Shown here: one piece after another, positions 17,782 through 26,378 of the stretch
Layout: each line of letters opens with the position of its first letter
Position numbering within the stretch: position 1 is the stretch's first letter
Source: Polaromonas sp.
GTDB taxonomy: Bacteria > Pseudomonadota > Gammaproteobacteria > Burkholderiales > Burkholderiaceae_C
DNA length: 48,515 bases
Assembly: GCA_021731285.1 (NCBI GenBank)
Contig: JAKFXR010000094.1
Span: forward strand, 1-48,515
Reading direction: 5' to 3'
The notes under the pieces: model-generated
What the model was told of the DNA's origin: nothing
Database searches by the model: none
The model's input: only the letters and a program-made list of their open reading frames with translations
Translations under genes and position numbers: made by a program

Positions 17782-19695
17782 ATGACACGCTACGCCGATT
17801 TCTACCGTCGCTCCATTGACCAGCCCGATGCTTTCTGGGCCGAGCAGGCCCAACTGATTGACTGGCACAAGCCGTTTGACCGCGTCTGCAACAACGACAA
17901 CCCGCCATTTGCGCACTGGTTCGAGGGCGGTCAGACCAACCTGTGCCACAACGCGGTGGACAGGCACCTCAAAGACCGGGCCAGGCAGCCAGCGCTGATT
18001 TGTGTGTCCACAGAAACCGGACTCGAAAAAACCTACAGCTTTGCCGAATTGCATGCCGAAGTGCAGCGCATGGCGGCCAGCCTGCGGACGCTGGGTGTGC
18101 AAAAGGGCGATCGCGTCCTGATTTACATGCCGATGGTGGCCGAAGCGGCTTTTGCCATGCTGGCCTGCGCGCGCCTGGGCGCGATTCACTGCGTGGTGTT
18201 TGGCGGTTTTGCCAGCGGCTCGCTGGCGTCCCGCATCGACGATGCAACACCCAAAGTAATTGTGAGCGCCGATGCCGGCTCGCGCGGCGGAAAAGTGGTG
18301 CCGTACAAGCCCCTGCTCGATGAGGCCATCCGCCTGTCATCGCACAAACCTGCAGCGGTGCTGCTGACCGACCGGCAACTTGCCCCCATGGATCTGGTCG
18401 CTGGCCGTGACCAGCTGTGGAACGATCTGCGCGCGCAGCACATGGACGCCAGCGTGCCTTGCGAATGGCTGGACTCGACCGCCATCAGCTACACCATCTA
18501 CACCAGCGGCACTACCGGCAAGCCCAAGGGTGTGCAGCGCGACACGGGCGGTTATGCGGTGGCCCTGGCGGCCAGCATGAAGCACATCTTTGACTGCCGG
18601 GCTGGCGAGACCTACTTTTCCACCAGCGACATCGGCTGGGTGGTGGGGCACAGCTACATCATCTATGGTCCGTTGATTGCAGGCATGGCCACACTCATGT
18701 ACGAAGGGCTTCCGACGCGCGGCCTGGACCTGCAACCGGACGGCGGCATCTGGTGGCGCCTGGTTGAAAAGTACAAAGTGACGGCCATGTTCAGCGCGCC
18801 CACCGCAGTGCGGGTTCTGAAGAAGCAGGACCCTGCGCTCCTCACCCAATACGACCTGTCCAGCCTGCGTGCCCTCTACCTGGCCGGCGAGCCGCTGGAC
18901 GAGCCGACCGCGCGCTGGATCAGCGAGGGTTTGAAGGTGCCCATCATCGACAACTACTGGCAGACCGAAAGCGGCTGGCCGATTTTGACGATCGCCAACG
19001 GGGTTGAAAAAAAGGACAGCCGGTTTGGCAGCCCGGGTATCCCCATGTATGGCTACAAGGTCAAGCTGTTGCACGAATCCACCGGGGAAGAGTTGACGCA
19101 GCCCAACGAGAAAGGTGTGGTTGTGCTGGAAGGCCCGACGCCGCCCGGCTTCATGCAGACGGTGTGGCGTGACGACGAACGTTTTGTCAACACCTACTGG
19201 AAAAGTGTGCCGGGCAAGATGGTCTACAGCACCTTTGACTGGGGCATACGCGATGAGGACGGTTATTACTTCATCCTGGGCCGGACCGACGATGTGATCA
19301 ATGTAGCCGGGCACCGGCTGGGCACGCGGGAAATTGAAGAGAGCATTTCGGGCCACAGCGGCGTGGCCGAGGTGGCGGTGGTTGGCGTGGCCGACGCGCT
19401 CAAAGGCCAGGTCGCCATGGCGTTTGTGGTGCCCAAGGACAGCAGCGTGCTACAGGACAGCGCCGGCGCGCTCAAGCTTGAAGGCGAGATCATGAAGTGC
19501 GTGGACCAGGACCTCGGCGCGCTGGCGCGGCCGTCGCGGGTGCGCTTTGTGTCGGTGCTGCCCAAAACCCGGAGCGGCAAAATGCTGCGCCGTGCGATCC
19601 AGGCGGTGTGCGAAGGCCGCGACGCGGGTGACCTCACCACCATGGATGACCCGGCGGCGCTGCAGCAGATCAGGGATCTGATGAATACGGGCTGA
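17782..19695 (+). CDS. prpE: Propionyl-CoA synthetase (AMP-forming)
   Basis: 637 residues from the ATG at 17782, with GGAG about 10 nt upstream. An acyl-CoA synthetase of the acetyl/propionyl branch: the N-terminal ACAS domain starts with YADFYRRSIDQPDAFWAEQA, the AMP-binding P-loop is YTSGTTGKPKG near 245, the A5 motif is DNYWQTESGWP near 400, and the C-terminal hinge and the acylated Lys are in PKTRSGKMLRR near 600. The wording YADFY and DNYWQTE..WP is characteristic of PrpE rather than Acs. It activates propionate to propionyl-CoA using ATP. The methylcitrate genes prpBCD are not in the window. Confidence 0.92.
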   Translation: MTRYADFYRRSIDQPDAFWAEQAQLIDWHKPFDRVCNNDNPPFAHWFEGGQTNLCHNAVDRHLKDRARQPALICVSTETGLEKTYSFAELHAEVQRMAASLRTLGVQKGDRVLIYMPMVAEAAFAMLACARLGAIHCVVFGGFASGSLASRIDDATPKVIVSADAGSRGGKVVPYKPLLDEAIRLSSHKPAAVLLTDRQLAPMDLVAGRDQLWNDLRAQHMDASVPCEWLDSTAISYTIYTSGTTGKPKGVQRDTGGYAVALAASMKHIFDCRAGETYFSTSDIGWVVGHSYIIYGPLIAGMATLMYEGLPTRGLDLQPDGGIWWRLVEKYKVTAMFSAPTAVRVLKKQDPALLTQYDLSSLRALYLAGEPLDEPTARWISEGLKVPIIDNYWQTESGWPILTIANGVEKKDSRFGSPGIPMYGYKVKLLHESTGEELTQPNEKGVVVLEGPTPPGFMQTVWRDDERFVNTYWKSVPGKMVYSTFDWGIRDEDGYYFILGRTDDVINVAGHRLGTREIEESISGHSGVAEVAVVGVADALKGQVAMAFVVPKDSSVLQDSAGALKLEGEIMKCVDQDLGALARPSRVRFVSVLPKTRSGKMLRRAIQAVCEGRDAGDLTTMDDPAALQQIRDLMNTG

Positions 19696-19747
19696 AAATG
19701 ACCTGCCAGGGGTGTTCACTGGGCGATAGGGGTAAAAATCGGTTTTC

Positions 19748-19790
19748 GCCCTTTAGTGACGGGAATAGTTTGCTATCAATACAGTAGCTA
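19748..19790. repeat. Dispersed ~42-bp repeat between prpE and the OGT-like gene
   Basis: GCCCTTTAGTGACGGG is followed by TTTGCTATcaatacaGTAGCTA. It sits between two convergent genes and nearly fills the 92-bp gap, where it could act as a bidirectional terminator-like hairpin. It matches the copies near 15.2 and 31.3 kb in order and spacing. Confidence 0.6.
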
Positions 19791-21926
19791 TCGGGAGGGG
19801 TGTGCCGGCACATCAAATGAGGTTGGCGCCAGGCCAGCTCGCGAACGTTCGGCCATCAAGGCCCAGGCGGCTTCCAGCTCTTTGACTCTCGCTTGGACAT
19901 CAAACAGGGGCGCGGTGGCATGCGCCTCTTTCAGCCTGGTGCGCATATCGCTTAGTCGCTCACGGTCACGGCCCAGGCCAACGGCGGTTTCCAGATAAAC
20001 CTCTTCATTGTCGAAAACGCAGTATGGCAAACCGGCCGCACGGAGGATGCTGCCTCCAAGCCGCGAAGCCATGCTGTTGCCTGCGCAGGTGATGGCCGGG
20101 ACGCCAAGGCGCAAGACATCAACCAGGCCCTGATGTGCATTGAAACGCAGGGGATCAAGAAACAGATCTGCGTGCCGGAGATCTGCCGGCATTTCAGGAT
20201 TGTCCGCGGACGCAGAACACCGGACCCGGTGGGACGCGATGCCGGCGGCTTCGGCTTCCCGGGACAGATGGGATGCTGCGGCGCCAAAACCTGGCAACCA
20301 AAGCAGGGCATGGGGCAGTGCACGAAGGATGTTCATCCACAGTCTGAATGTGGATGGGTCGAGGGTGGCTGGCGCAATCACAGAGCAAAGTACCAAGGCA
20401 TCAGCGGGGAAACCTGCGGCGACCCGGCTCGCAGTCCCTGTTTCGTGTACTTCAGGCCGGGTGTCCAGCCAGCAAGTGTGGGGCAGGCGGACAACCGGCC
20501 CGAAGGGACCCAGATCCAGGCCGTCGGGGTGGATAAAGGTATCCGACATGTTGTAGTCGCAGGGCTGCGCAGGATGGTGTCGATGCCAGGTCAACTGGCG
20601 AATCTGCACCGGTGCTACACGGAGCGCAAGAACTTCCGGGCGGCACCAGGGACTGTTGAATGCCATATCCACAAACACATCCAGCTGGTCCAGCCGGATA
20701 CGTGCTGCGGATTCTGCATGGGTCATGTGAGCAGTTTCCACGAGACTGGCGGCAAGTGGCGCGAGCGTGTCCGTGTGTTGAAGACGGGGGTGGCGGGTAG
20801 AGGAATACAGGTGGATGGCGAAGCGATCTCTGTCGTGCAGCATGAGTTGGCGCTGCACGGCAAGCACGGTCGACGCATGGTTCATGTTCTTCAAGGCCAG
20901 GCCCACATGGATGCGGTCGTCCTTGCGCTGGTAAGCGCCGCGACGGGGAGAAAACGGCGAAAGCGTTGATTTGACCTGGTCGGCGATGGCGGCCGTGGAA
21001 ATTTCGCGCATTTGCGCCATCTCATCCTCACGCAGATCGAGCAAGGACCCATAAAACTGCGCGTCACGAAAGTCGCGGCTGCTCCCGGTCTGCATGGACG
21101 CGGCGACCATCTGACGCAGGGTCTCAGTGAGTTTGTCCCGGTCGCGCCAATCGCAAACCGACATGGCCTCAAAGGCCTGTCGGGCATAGAGCTGGTGAGC
21201 ATCCGTGGTGATGGCTGAAAACGGCACCAGGCAGTCCTGGGGGTCTGTCTCTGCGGTCGCCCGTTTCAGAAACTCCACAAGGTAGGTTTGTTGCGCCGGG
21301 TCCAGACTGGCTTGCATGGCGCGGGAAGCTTCAAAATCGCCGTTGAAGGCCAGCACGACGATCTGGCGCACCGTGATATCCAGGTGGTCGGGGAAGCGCT
21401 GCGCCGCTGCATTGAGCACCTCGAGCGACGCTGGCAACTGCCGCGCGCCTGCCAGAAAGTCAGCGAGGTGATGGTGATGGCTTGGCTCATCGGGTGCCAG
21501 CTCGACGCATTTGCGGGCGCGACCGATGGCGGCGGTCCATTGGGACTGGGCGGCCTCCATCAACCCCAGATTGTTGAGGGCGCGCAAGTGATGGGGGTCA
21601 AGCTCCAGAGCGGTCCGGTAAGCCGCGGCAGCCTTGGCCTTGTCACCGCAGGCTTCTGCCGCGATAGCCAGATTGGCAGCGCCGTCGGCACTGTCAATCA
21701 GTTGGGCTTCGATGGCCAAAAGGAGCCGGTAGGCTGCCTGGGGACGGGACAGGGCCGACAGCAAGGTCGCGATGGCGGTTGTGGTGTTGACGTCTCCGAT
21801 GGCCAGCGCTCCGGCTTGTTCGAAAGCGATGAGGGCTTGCTCAAGTTGGCCTGCGGCATGGAGCTCGATCCCGAGCGCCATCCATCCTGCATGGTCGACC
21901 GGATCAGGCGCGGTGGTGTGGAGCAT
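19788..21926 (-). CDS. SPINDLY/OGT-like TPR glycosyltransferase (GT41-related)
   Basis: 712 residues. TPR repeats occupy about 5-200. The C-terminal half (about 330-690) is a GT41-type catalytic region with recognisable blocks: VQIRQLTWHRHHP, VVRLPHTCWLD, LDPSTFRLWMNILRALPHALLWL, ADLFLDPLRFNAHQGLVDVL, and GNSMASRLGGSILRAAGLP. Enzymes of this group transfer sugars onto proteins (SPINDLY, OGT, bacterial adhesin glycosyltransferases). Several motif positions are altered: the block usually read as CSFNNSYKI is CSVIAPATL, losing the Lys that in OGT contacts UDP phosphate. It may use another donor or be weakly active. It is divergent from a GT4-type gene with 93 bp between the starts. Confidence 0.85.
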   Translation of the reverse strand: MLHTTAPDPVDHAGWMALGIELHAAGQLEQALIAFEQAGALAIGDVNTTTAIATLLSALSRPQAAYRLLLAIEAQLIDSADGAANLAIAAEACGDKAKAAAAYRTALELDPHHLRALNNLGLMEAAQSQWTAAIGRARKCVELAPDEPSHHHHLADFLAGARQLPASLEVLNAAAQRFPDHLDITVRQIVVLAFNGDFEASRAMQASLDPAQQTYLVEFLKRATAETDPQDCLVPFSAITTDAHQLYARQAFEAMSVCDWRDRDKLTETLRQMVAASMQTGSSRDFRDAQFYGSLLDLREDEMAQMREISTAAIADQVKSTLSPFSPRRGAYQRKDDRIHVGLALKNMNHASTVLAVQRQLMLHDRDRFAIHLYSSTRHPRLQHTDTLAPLAASLVETAHMTHAESAARIRLDQLDVFVDMAFNSPWCRPEVLALRVAPVQIRQLTWHRHHPAQPCDYNMSDTFIHPDGLDLGPFGPVVRLPHTCWLDTRPEVHETGTASRVAAGFPADALVLCSVIAPATLDPSTFRLWMNILRALPHALLWLPGFGAAASHLSREAEAAGIASHRVRCSASADNPEMPADLRHADLFLDPLRFNAHQGLVDVLRLGVPAITCAGNSMASRLGGSILRAAGLPYCVFDNEEVYLETAVGLGRDRERLSDMRTRLKEAHATAPLFDVQARVKELEAAWALMAERSRAGLAPTSFDVPAHPSR

Positions 21927-22019
21927 GGCCTTGATTATGTGGTACCCCTGTCAGGTGTCGCACGCCACGCAGCCGCCGCAAACAAGGTCTGGGGACGGGC
22001 AAGGATAATCAGCCAGATC

Positions 22020-23042
22020 ATGAACTCTCCCTTATCGCAGTCCGGCTTGTCGACCCTGCACCTGCTCGGGCAGTTTGGTGTGCTTTACACGGGGGCAGAA
22101 CGGGAATTGCTGGATGTGCAGCGGCTGCTTGCCGGGAGAAGGGGCGTACAGCTGTGGTCAGATACGGCGCCTCATCGCGGGTACGCGGGGCGCGGTGTGC
22201 TTGCCGTCCAGCCATTTGCGCACCAGTTTCCAAAAGACGGTGTGTTGCTCATCGCTGGCGTTCATGTCAGGCTTGGGGCCTGGCTCAAATACACGCGGTT
22301 CGAGCGGATCATTGTTCTTTACAACCTGGCCAATCATTCGCGGCTTTTTGCGATGATTGAAATGGTGCGAGAGGCAACGGGCCTGGATCCGGAGCTGGTT
22401 TTTGCGTCGCACATGCTGCAACTCAGTGTGTCCTTGCCGGGCCAGGTGGTGCGTAGCTTGATGAATCTGGAGCCCTTCGTTGACGTTGCCCGTGCACGGT
22501 CGGCGCAGGCGCGGCTCGGCGCGGGCGGAAATGCCCCGCGGCAATTTGTGGTGGGCAGGGCAAGCCGCGATGCACTGGACAAGCATCATCCTGACGACCC
22601 GGCGCTGTACCGCATGCTGGCCAGCCGGGGCATTCAGGTGCGTGTCATGGGCGGTACCTGCCTGGCGCCGGCTCTCGACGGCATTGCGGGCATAGAGTTG
22701 TTACCTGCCGGGGCTCAACCGGTTCCGGCGTTTTACGCATCGCTGGATGTGTTTTTGTACCGGACGGGGGTCTCGACCGAGGCTTACGGTCGGGTGGTGC
22801 TGGAAGCCATGGTGAGTGGCTTGCCGGTGGTTGCGCACCGGCGGGGAGGCTATGCCGAGGTGATCGAAACAGGCAAAAACGGTTTTTTGATTGACACCCA
22901 GGAACAGGCTTACGATGCCGTGCTGCGGCTACAGGCCGCTCCTGATCTGTGCGCTGCAACTGGCCTGGCTGCCATGGAACAAGCCCTTGAGTTGCACGGC
23001 CCGCTTGCCACTGAACGCGAGCTGGCTTTTCTTCTGCGCTGA
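22020..23042 (+). CDS. GT4-type glycosyltransferase (group 1 family)
   Basis: 340 residues from the ATG at 22020; the frame is open much further upstream but there it is antisense to the OGT-like gene. The C-terminal Rossmann domain has the EX7E signature (EAYGRVVLE near 262-270), followed by AMVSGLPVVAHRRGGYAEVIETG. The N-terminal acceptor domain is short and unusual. The enzyme probably transfers a nucleotide-activated sugar; the acceptor is unknown. The divergent pairing with the OGT-like gene suggests both act on the same glycoprotein or envelope glycan, which is inference. It converges on the FecR-domain gene with an 11-bp gap. Confidence 0.82.
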   Translation: MNSPLSQSGLSTLHLLGQFGVLYTGAERELLDVQRLLAGRRGVQLWSDTAPHRGYAGRGVLAVQPFAHQFPKDGVLLIAGVHVRLGAWLKYTRFERIIVLYNLANHSRLFAMIEMVREATGLDPELVFASHMLQLSVSLPGQVVRSLMNLEPFVDVARARSAQARLGAGGNAPRQFVVGRASRDALDKHHPDDPALYRMLASRGIQVRVMGGTCLAPALDGIAGIELLPAGAQPVPAFYASLDVFLYRTGVSTEAYGRVVLEAMVSGLPVVAHRRGGYAEVIETGKNGFLIDTQEQAYDAVLRLQAAPDLCAATGLAAMEQALELHGPLATERELAFLLR

Positions 23043-23053
23043 AAACCAGTCTG

Positions 23054-24379
23054 CTATTTCTGAAAAACGGCAGCACCGGAGAAGTAACCGCCATTACCGC
23101 TGCTGAAGCCTTGGTAAACAAGGCCAGCGCGCACCGCATTCGGGCCACTGAAGAAGCCTTTCACCGAGGTGCCAGCAAAATCCTGGCCGGATATTCCGAT
23201 GGCGTTTTCGGTCACTGTTCCGAAACTTGTGATGATGGAAACATCGACTTTAGGAGTTCCGCCAAAGTAAGCAGTGAAGGTTGAAGACGCGCTAATCGTA
23301 CCGCTTGCTCCGGTGTACAGGGTAGGCGCGGTAGAGCCCACCAAGCTGTAGGAGAGAGTGCCGGTCGTCGGCATCAAAGGGGTGGGTTGCCCTGCTACGT
23401 AGTGAAGATAGTTCGCACTGATGGGGGAGGGCGTCACCAGGTCGGCTTTGGTTGCACTGGTCCACACGCCCCAACCAATGAAGTCGTTGGTCGCAGTAGC
23501 GCCCAGAAAGCCGGAGGAACCAACCGTGTTCGGCGTGTAGCCGAAGGTGCCGTCTGTGAACTTGGTTACTTTGTTGGCGTCCAGAACGGTCAACGCGCCG
23601 CCGGAGGGTACAAAAGTGGTGCCTCCCGTGGTTGCGCCGTAGTTCGCGCGTACCAGCATGTTGGTGAAGCTGCCGGTCGAGCTTGCTGCCGTGGTCGATG
23701 CCACAGTGGTGACGATGACAGCCTTGCCCTCTTCGTTGACCTTTTCGGCAACCGCTACCGGATCCTTCTCCGTGCTTGGCGTATCCACCTTGGCTTGCTC
23801 ACTTGTGCGCACTGGCGGGGTCACGCTGTCGATCACCCTGACCGACTCGCCAGCCACCAGGCCGATGCAGCCGCTCTGGTTGCACACTTCAATCTTGTCC
23901 AGTTCGCTGGTGATGCCCAGCGTGCCGTCAGGGTTGTAGCCCACCTTGAAACCCGAGCCGCGGATGCCGATCGTGGCGGTGGTCGTCGTGAGTTTGTAGT
24001 TTTCCCGGTTGCGCTTTCCTATCAGGCCGGTGATGGCTCGCATGCTTCCGCGCAGAAGGTCCACCAGGAAGCGGTCCTGCTTGGGATCGTTCTGGTCGAC
24101 GTAGTTCGATATCTTGAATTCAGTGTTGGGCTGCAAGGACACCAGGCCACCATCGGTGAACCTCACCTGAGCCCGCCCGTTCAGGCCGGTCACAATGGCG
24201 TGGCCGCTGTCGATGTCCCCTCCCTTGGCCAGCGCGGTCACTCGCCCGTCGGTCTGGCGCACGTTGACTTCGCCTGCCGTGAACTGGGCCACCCCGGCCA
24301 ACGCATACGCCTGAAGCGGGTAAGCCGCCGCCAGGGCCATCAGCAAGGCCGCATTTTTGAATTGGAAGTTCTGGTTCAT
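23054..24379 (-). CDS. Secreted FecR-domain protein with C-terminal TbpB-like barrel
   Basis: 441 residues; GAGGAA precedes the ATG. A Sec signal peptide (about 1-26, ends AYA) has no lipobox Cys. The FecR domain covers about 30-145: NVRQTDGRV, GHAIVTGLNGRAQVRFTDG, TATIGIRGSGF. A linker (about 150-215) leads to a Gly/Thr-rich beta region ending in GTSVKGFFSGPNAVRAGLVY and YFSGAAVFQK. This ending resembles the barrel domain of TbpB and other Slam substrates (typically FYGPNAxExGG...GVFGAKR). The gene lies 36 bp downstream of a Slam-like gene, so I infer that it is a non-lipidated cargo of that protein. Its ligand is unknown. Confidence 0.8.
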   Translation of the reverse strand: MNQNFQFKNAALLMALAAAYPLQAYALAGVAQFTAGEVNVRQTDGRVTALAKGGDIDSGHAIVTGLNGRAQVRFTDGGLVSLQPNTEFKISNYVDQNDPKQDRFLVDLLRGSMRAITGLIGKRNRENYKLTTTTATIGIRGSGFKVGYNPDGTLGITSELDKIEVCNQSGCIGLVAGESVRVIDSVTPPVRTSEQAKVDTPSTEKDPVAVAEKVNEEGKAVIVTTVASTTAASSTGSFTNMLVRANYGATTGGTTFVPSGGALTVLDANKVTKFTDGTFGYTPNTVGSSGFLGATATNDFIGWGVWTSATKADLVTPSPISANYLHYVAGQPTPLMPTTGTLSYSLVGSTAPTLYTGASGTISASSTFTAYFGGTPKVDVSIITSFGTVTENAIGISGQDFAGTSVKGFFSGPNAVRAGLVYQGFSSGNGGYFSGAAVFQK

Positions 24380-24415
24380 GATGATTCCTCTGGCTGGCCG
24401 TCTGTACAGGGCTGC

Positions 24416-25747
24416 TTAAAATTCCTTGCGCACGGTCACTGAGATCACGCGCTTGCTGAAGTCTGAAATGGCGATGTTGGAACGCACGCGCAGGAAGGAC
24501 AGCTGAGGCGTGACCCGCCAGCTGAAGGCGGGTACCCAGTTCAAGCCCAGATTCATGTTGCTTTGCCGGTCAATGCGGGTTCTCAGAAACAAGGGGTCGG
24601 GCCCGCCGTAGTGGCGGCGTTCATGACCCGCACTGGCAAACACGTCAATGTCTGCATTGATCGATTGCTGAAAGCCTGTGCGAATGCCTGTGAGTCTGTG
24701 TCCCAGGTGAGGCACCTGGTTGGCGCGTTCTTCTTCATTGCCGGCGTAGAGGCCGGCGGACAGGAGCAATCCCGAACTGAATGCGGTCGCATAAGAACTG
24801 CCCACCACGTAACGATCAGCATTGCGAACGCTCTGTCCGGGGTAGCGCAACGTGGACAGCTGCAGAAAGGTGCTCCACTGGCTGGCTGCATCCGGCCGGT
24901 GTGTCCATTCGCCCTGCACGCCGCGCTGGTCACGTGCGCGGGTGTTGTCTGCCTGATAGGTACCGACCTGTGCCACGGCCGTAAATTCGTCTTTGTCTAC
25001 CCGGTAGGTGGCACCGGCGCTGACATCAAATTGTTTAGTGTCGAAGTCGTTGTTGCGCTGGTTCAAGCGGAAATTCCCGCTGGTGCTGGCAATCAGGGAC
25101 AGGCGTGGATCGATCACATACCGTCCGGAAACGCCAGCGCCGACGGTATGAAAGTCGTCCTTCAGCTTGACGCTGGCTGGCGCCAGGGTCAATACCTGCC
25201 CGCCGAACAAGGGGACAGCCACATTGGGATTGGTGGGGCCGCTGTTGATATTGGTGTCGTTGCCAAAGCTGGTTTCCACATAGGCCTTGATGGACGAACG
25301 GGCTGCTTCTTCGTTTCGCTCAATGGCCTGCAAAAACTCATCGATTTTTTTGGCCGCCTCCGGTGGAATGTTGTCACGCTTGGTCTCTTGCAGCACCTGG
25401 CGCGCGGCCGGGTTGTCGCCGAGTGAAAACAAGGCCCGGCCCAACTCGGCGCGGGCGCGGGAGTTGGAGGGCTGCACGGAAAGGACCCGTTCCAGAGCAA
25501 AGACGGCACGGGTGAACTGCCCGGTGTCATTGGCGGCGATGCCAAGCACGGTGTCGAAGTCGGGATCACCCGCGCGTGCGGTCTCCACCGCCGCGAGCTG
25601 GTCAAACGCTTGCTGGGCTTTGCCCTGCTCGACCAGGGACAGCGACTCCCTGACCAGAGCATCCACCTCGGCATGCACCGCGCCCGCCAGCAAAAAGACT
25701 GCCATGCAGAGGCTGGACAGGGGAAAGACAAGTCGTTTGGGCAACAT
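24416..25747 (-). CDS. Slam-like TPR/beta-barrel outer-membrane protein (DUF560)
   Basis: 443 residues from the ATG at 25747; a start 7 codons upstream is possible. Signal peptide about 1-27 (ends HAE). TPR-type repeats (about 30-140, including DFDTVLGIAANDTGQFTRAV and RARAELGRALFSLGD) are followed by a 14-strand-like beta-barrel region (about 155-443) with the DUF560 pattern SSIKAYVETSFGNDTNINSG near its start. It ends in Phe (VRKEF), a typical outer-membrane barrel terminus. Slam proteins (type XI secretion) move cargo across the outer membrane. It is first in a two-gene operon with the FecR/TbpB-like protein. Confidence 0.83.
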   Translation of the reverse strand: MLPKRLVFPLSSLCMAVFLLAGAVHAEVDALVRESLSLVEQGKAQQAFDQLAAVETARAGDPDFDTVLGIAANDTGQFTRAVFALERVLSVQPSNSRARAELGRALFSLGDNPAARQVLQETKRDNIPPEAAKKIDEFLQAIERNEEAARSSIKAYVETSFGNDTNINSGPTNPNVAVPLFGGQVLTLAPASVKLKDDFHTVGAGVSGRYVIDPRLSLIASTSGNFRLNQRNNDFDTKQFDVSAGATYRVDKDEFTAVAQVGTYQADNTRARDQRGVQGEWTHRPDAASQWSTFLQLSTLRYPGQSVRNADRYVVGSSYATAFSSGLLLSAGLYAGNEEERANQVPHLGHRLTGIRTGFQQSINADIDVFASAGHERRHYGGPDPLFLRTRIDRQSNMNLGLNWVPAFSWRVTPQLSFLRVRSNIAISDFSKRVISVTVRKEF

Positions 25748-25941
25748 AAGTGTGAGGATAAGCAACAACCGTGCAGGGGCAGGGTTTTATAGCATGTGCC
25801 GTAGACAAGACCGTGATTTTGTGGTCACTTTCGCCTGTGAAATCTGCATGATGACAACAGTGCGTTCAGTGAGCCATCCTGTGCGGGTGCTTGGGCCGCC
25901 GGTTACCGAGGGTATATCCGGTAGTGCGGTCCACGCATGCG

Positions 25942-25973
25942 CCATTAATATCAGTCAACACTTATATTAATGG
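25942..25973. promoter_or_regulatory. Perfect 10-bp inverted repeat, likely operator of the ArsR-type regulator
   Basis: CCATTAATAT (25942-25951) and its exact reverse complement ATATTAATGG (25964-25973) are separated by 12 bp, and the right arm ends 12 bp before the ATG of the regulator. ArsR-family proteins bind imperfect A/T-rich palindromes of this sort in their own promoters, so autorepression and control of the downstream sox genes are inferred. The A/T-rich arms probably overlap the promoter. Confidence 0.75.
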
Positions 25974-25985
25974 GTACAGGTCCTG

Positions 25986-26369
25986 ATGAACAAGATGATC
26001 CAGCGTGACAACAGGTCCGAACAAGGCAGGGTTTTTGAACTGGCTGCCGAGTTGTTCGCGGTTCTGGCCACGCCCATGCGCCTGCGCGTGTTGAGCGCCC
26101 TGTGTGAGCGGGAAAAGTCGGTCAACGAGTTGCTGGCTGAGATCGACACCACGCAGCCCAACCTGTCGCAGCATCTGGCTGTTTTGTTTCGCACCGGGGT
26201 GCTGGCCAAACGCAAGGAGGGCACGCAGGTGATTTATCGCGTTCAGAGCGAAAAAGCCGTCGCCTTGTGTCGCAGCGTCTGTACCCAGATTGCCATTGAG
26301 CTTGACGAACCGGGCACGGTGCCGGCGGACCAGAGCCTGACCCCCCGTCTGGCTGAAGCCGTGAGCTGA
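25986..26369 (+). CDS. ArsR-family regulator of the sox genes (SoxR/SqrR-like)
   Basis: 127 residues. Winged helix-turn-helix about 20-90, with recognition helix TTQPNLSQHLAVLFRTGVL and wing AKRKEGTQVIYRV. Cysteines are C40 (SALCERE), C95 and C99 (ALCRSVC). C40 and the Cys in the last helix fall where persulfide-sensing ArsR proteins (SqrR, BigR, and SoxR of thiosulfate oxidisers) carry their reactive pair; no metal site of the CxCxxC type is present. The gene is 9 bp from soxC and behind a perfect inverted repeat. I infer that it represses soxCDYZAXB until reactive sulfur appears. The symbol is withheld because soxR also names an unrelated redox regulator. Confidence 0.86.
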   Translation: MNKMIQRDNRSEQGRVFELAAELFAVLATPMRLRVLSALCEREKSVNELLAEIDTTQPNLSQHLAVLFRTGVLAKRKEGTQVIYRVQSEKAVALCRSVCTQIAIELDEPGTVPADQSLTPRLAEAVS

Positions 26370-26378
26370 AGCAAGGCC

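Noticed and set aside
21288-22019. N-terminal extension of the GT4-type glycosyltransferase
   Set aside because: The frame is open only because it is antisense to the OGT-like gene; the family-like sequence begins at the ATG at 22020.
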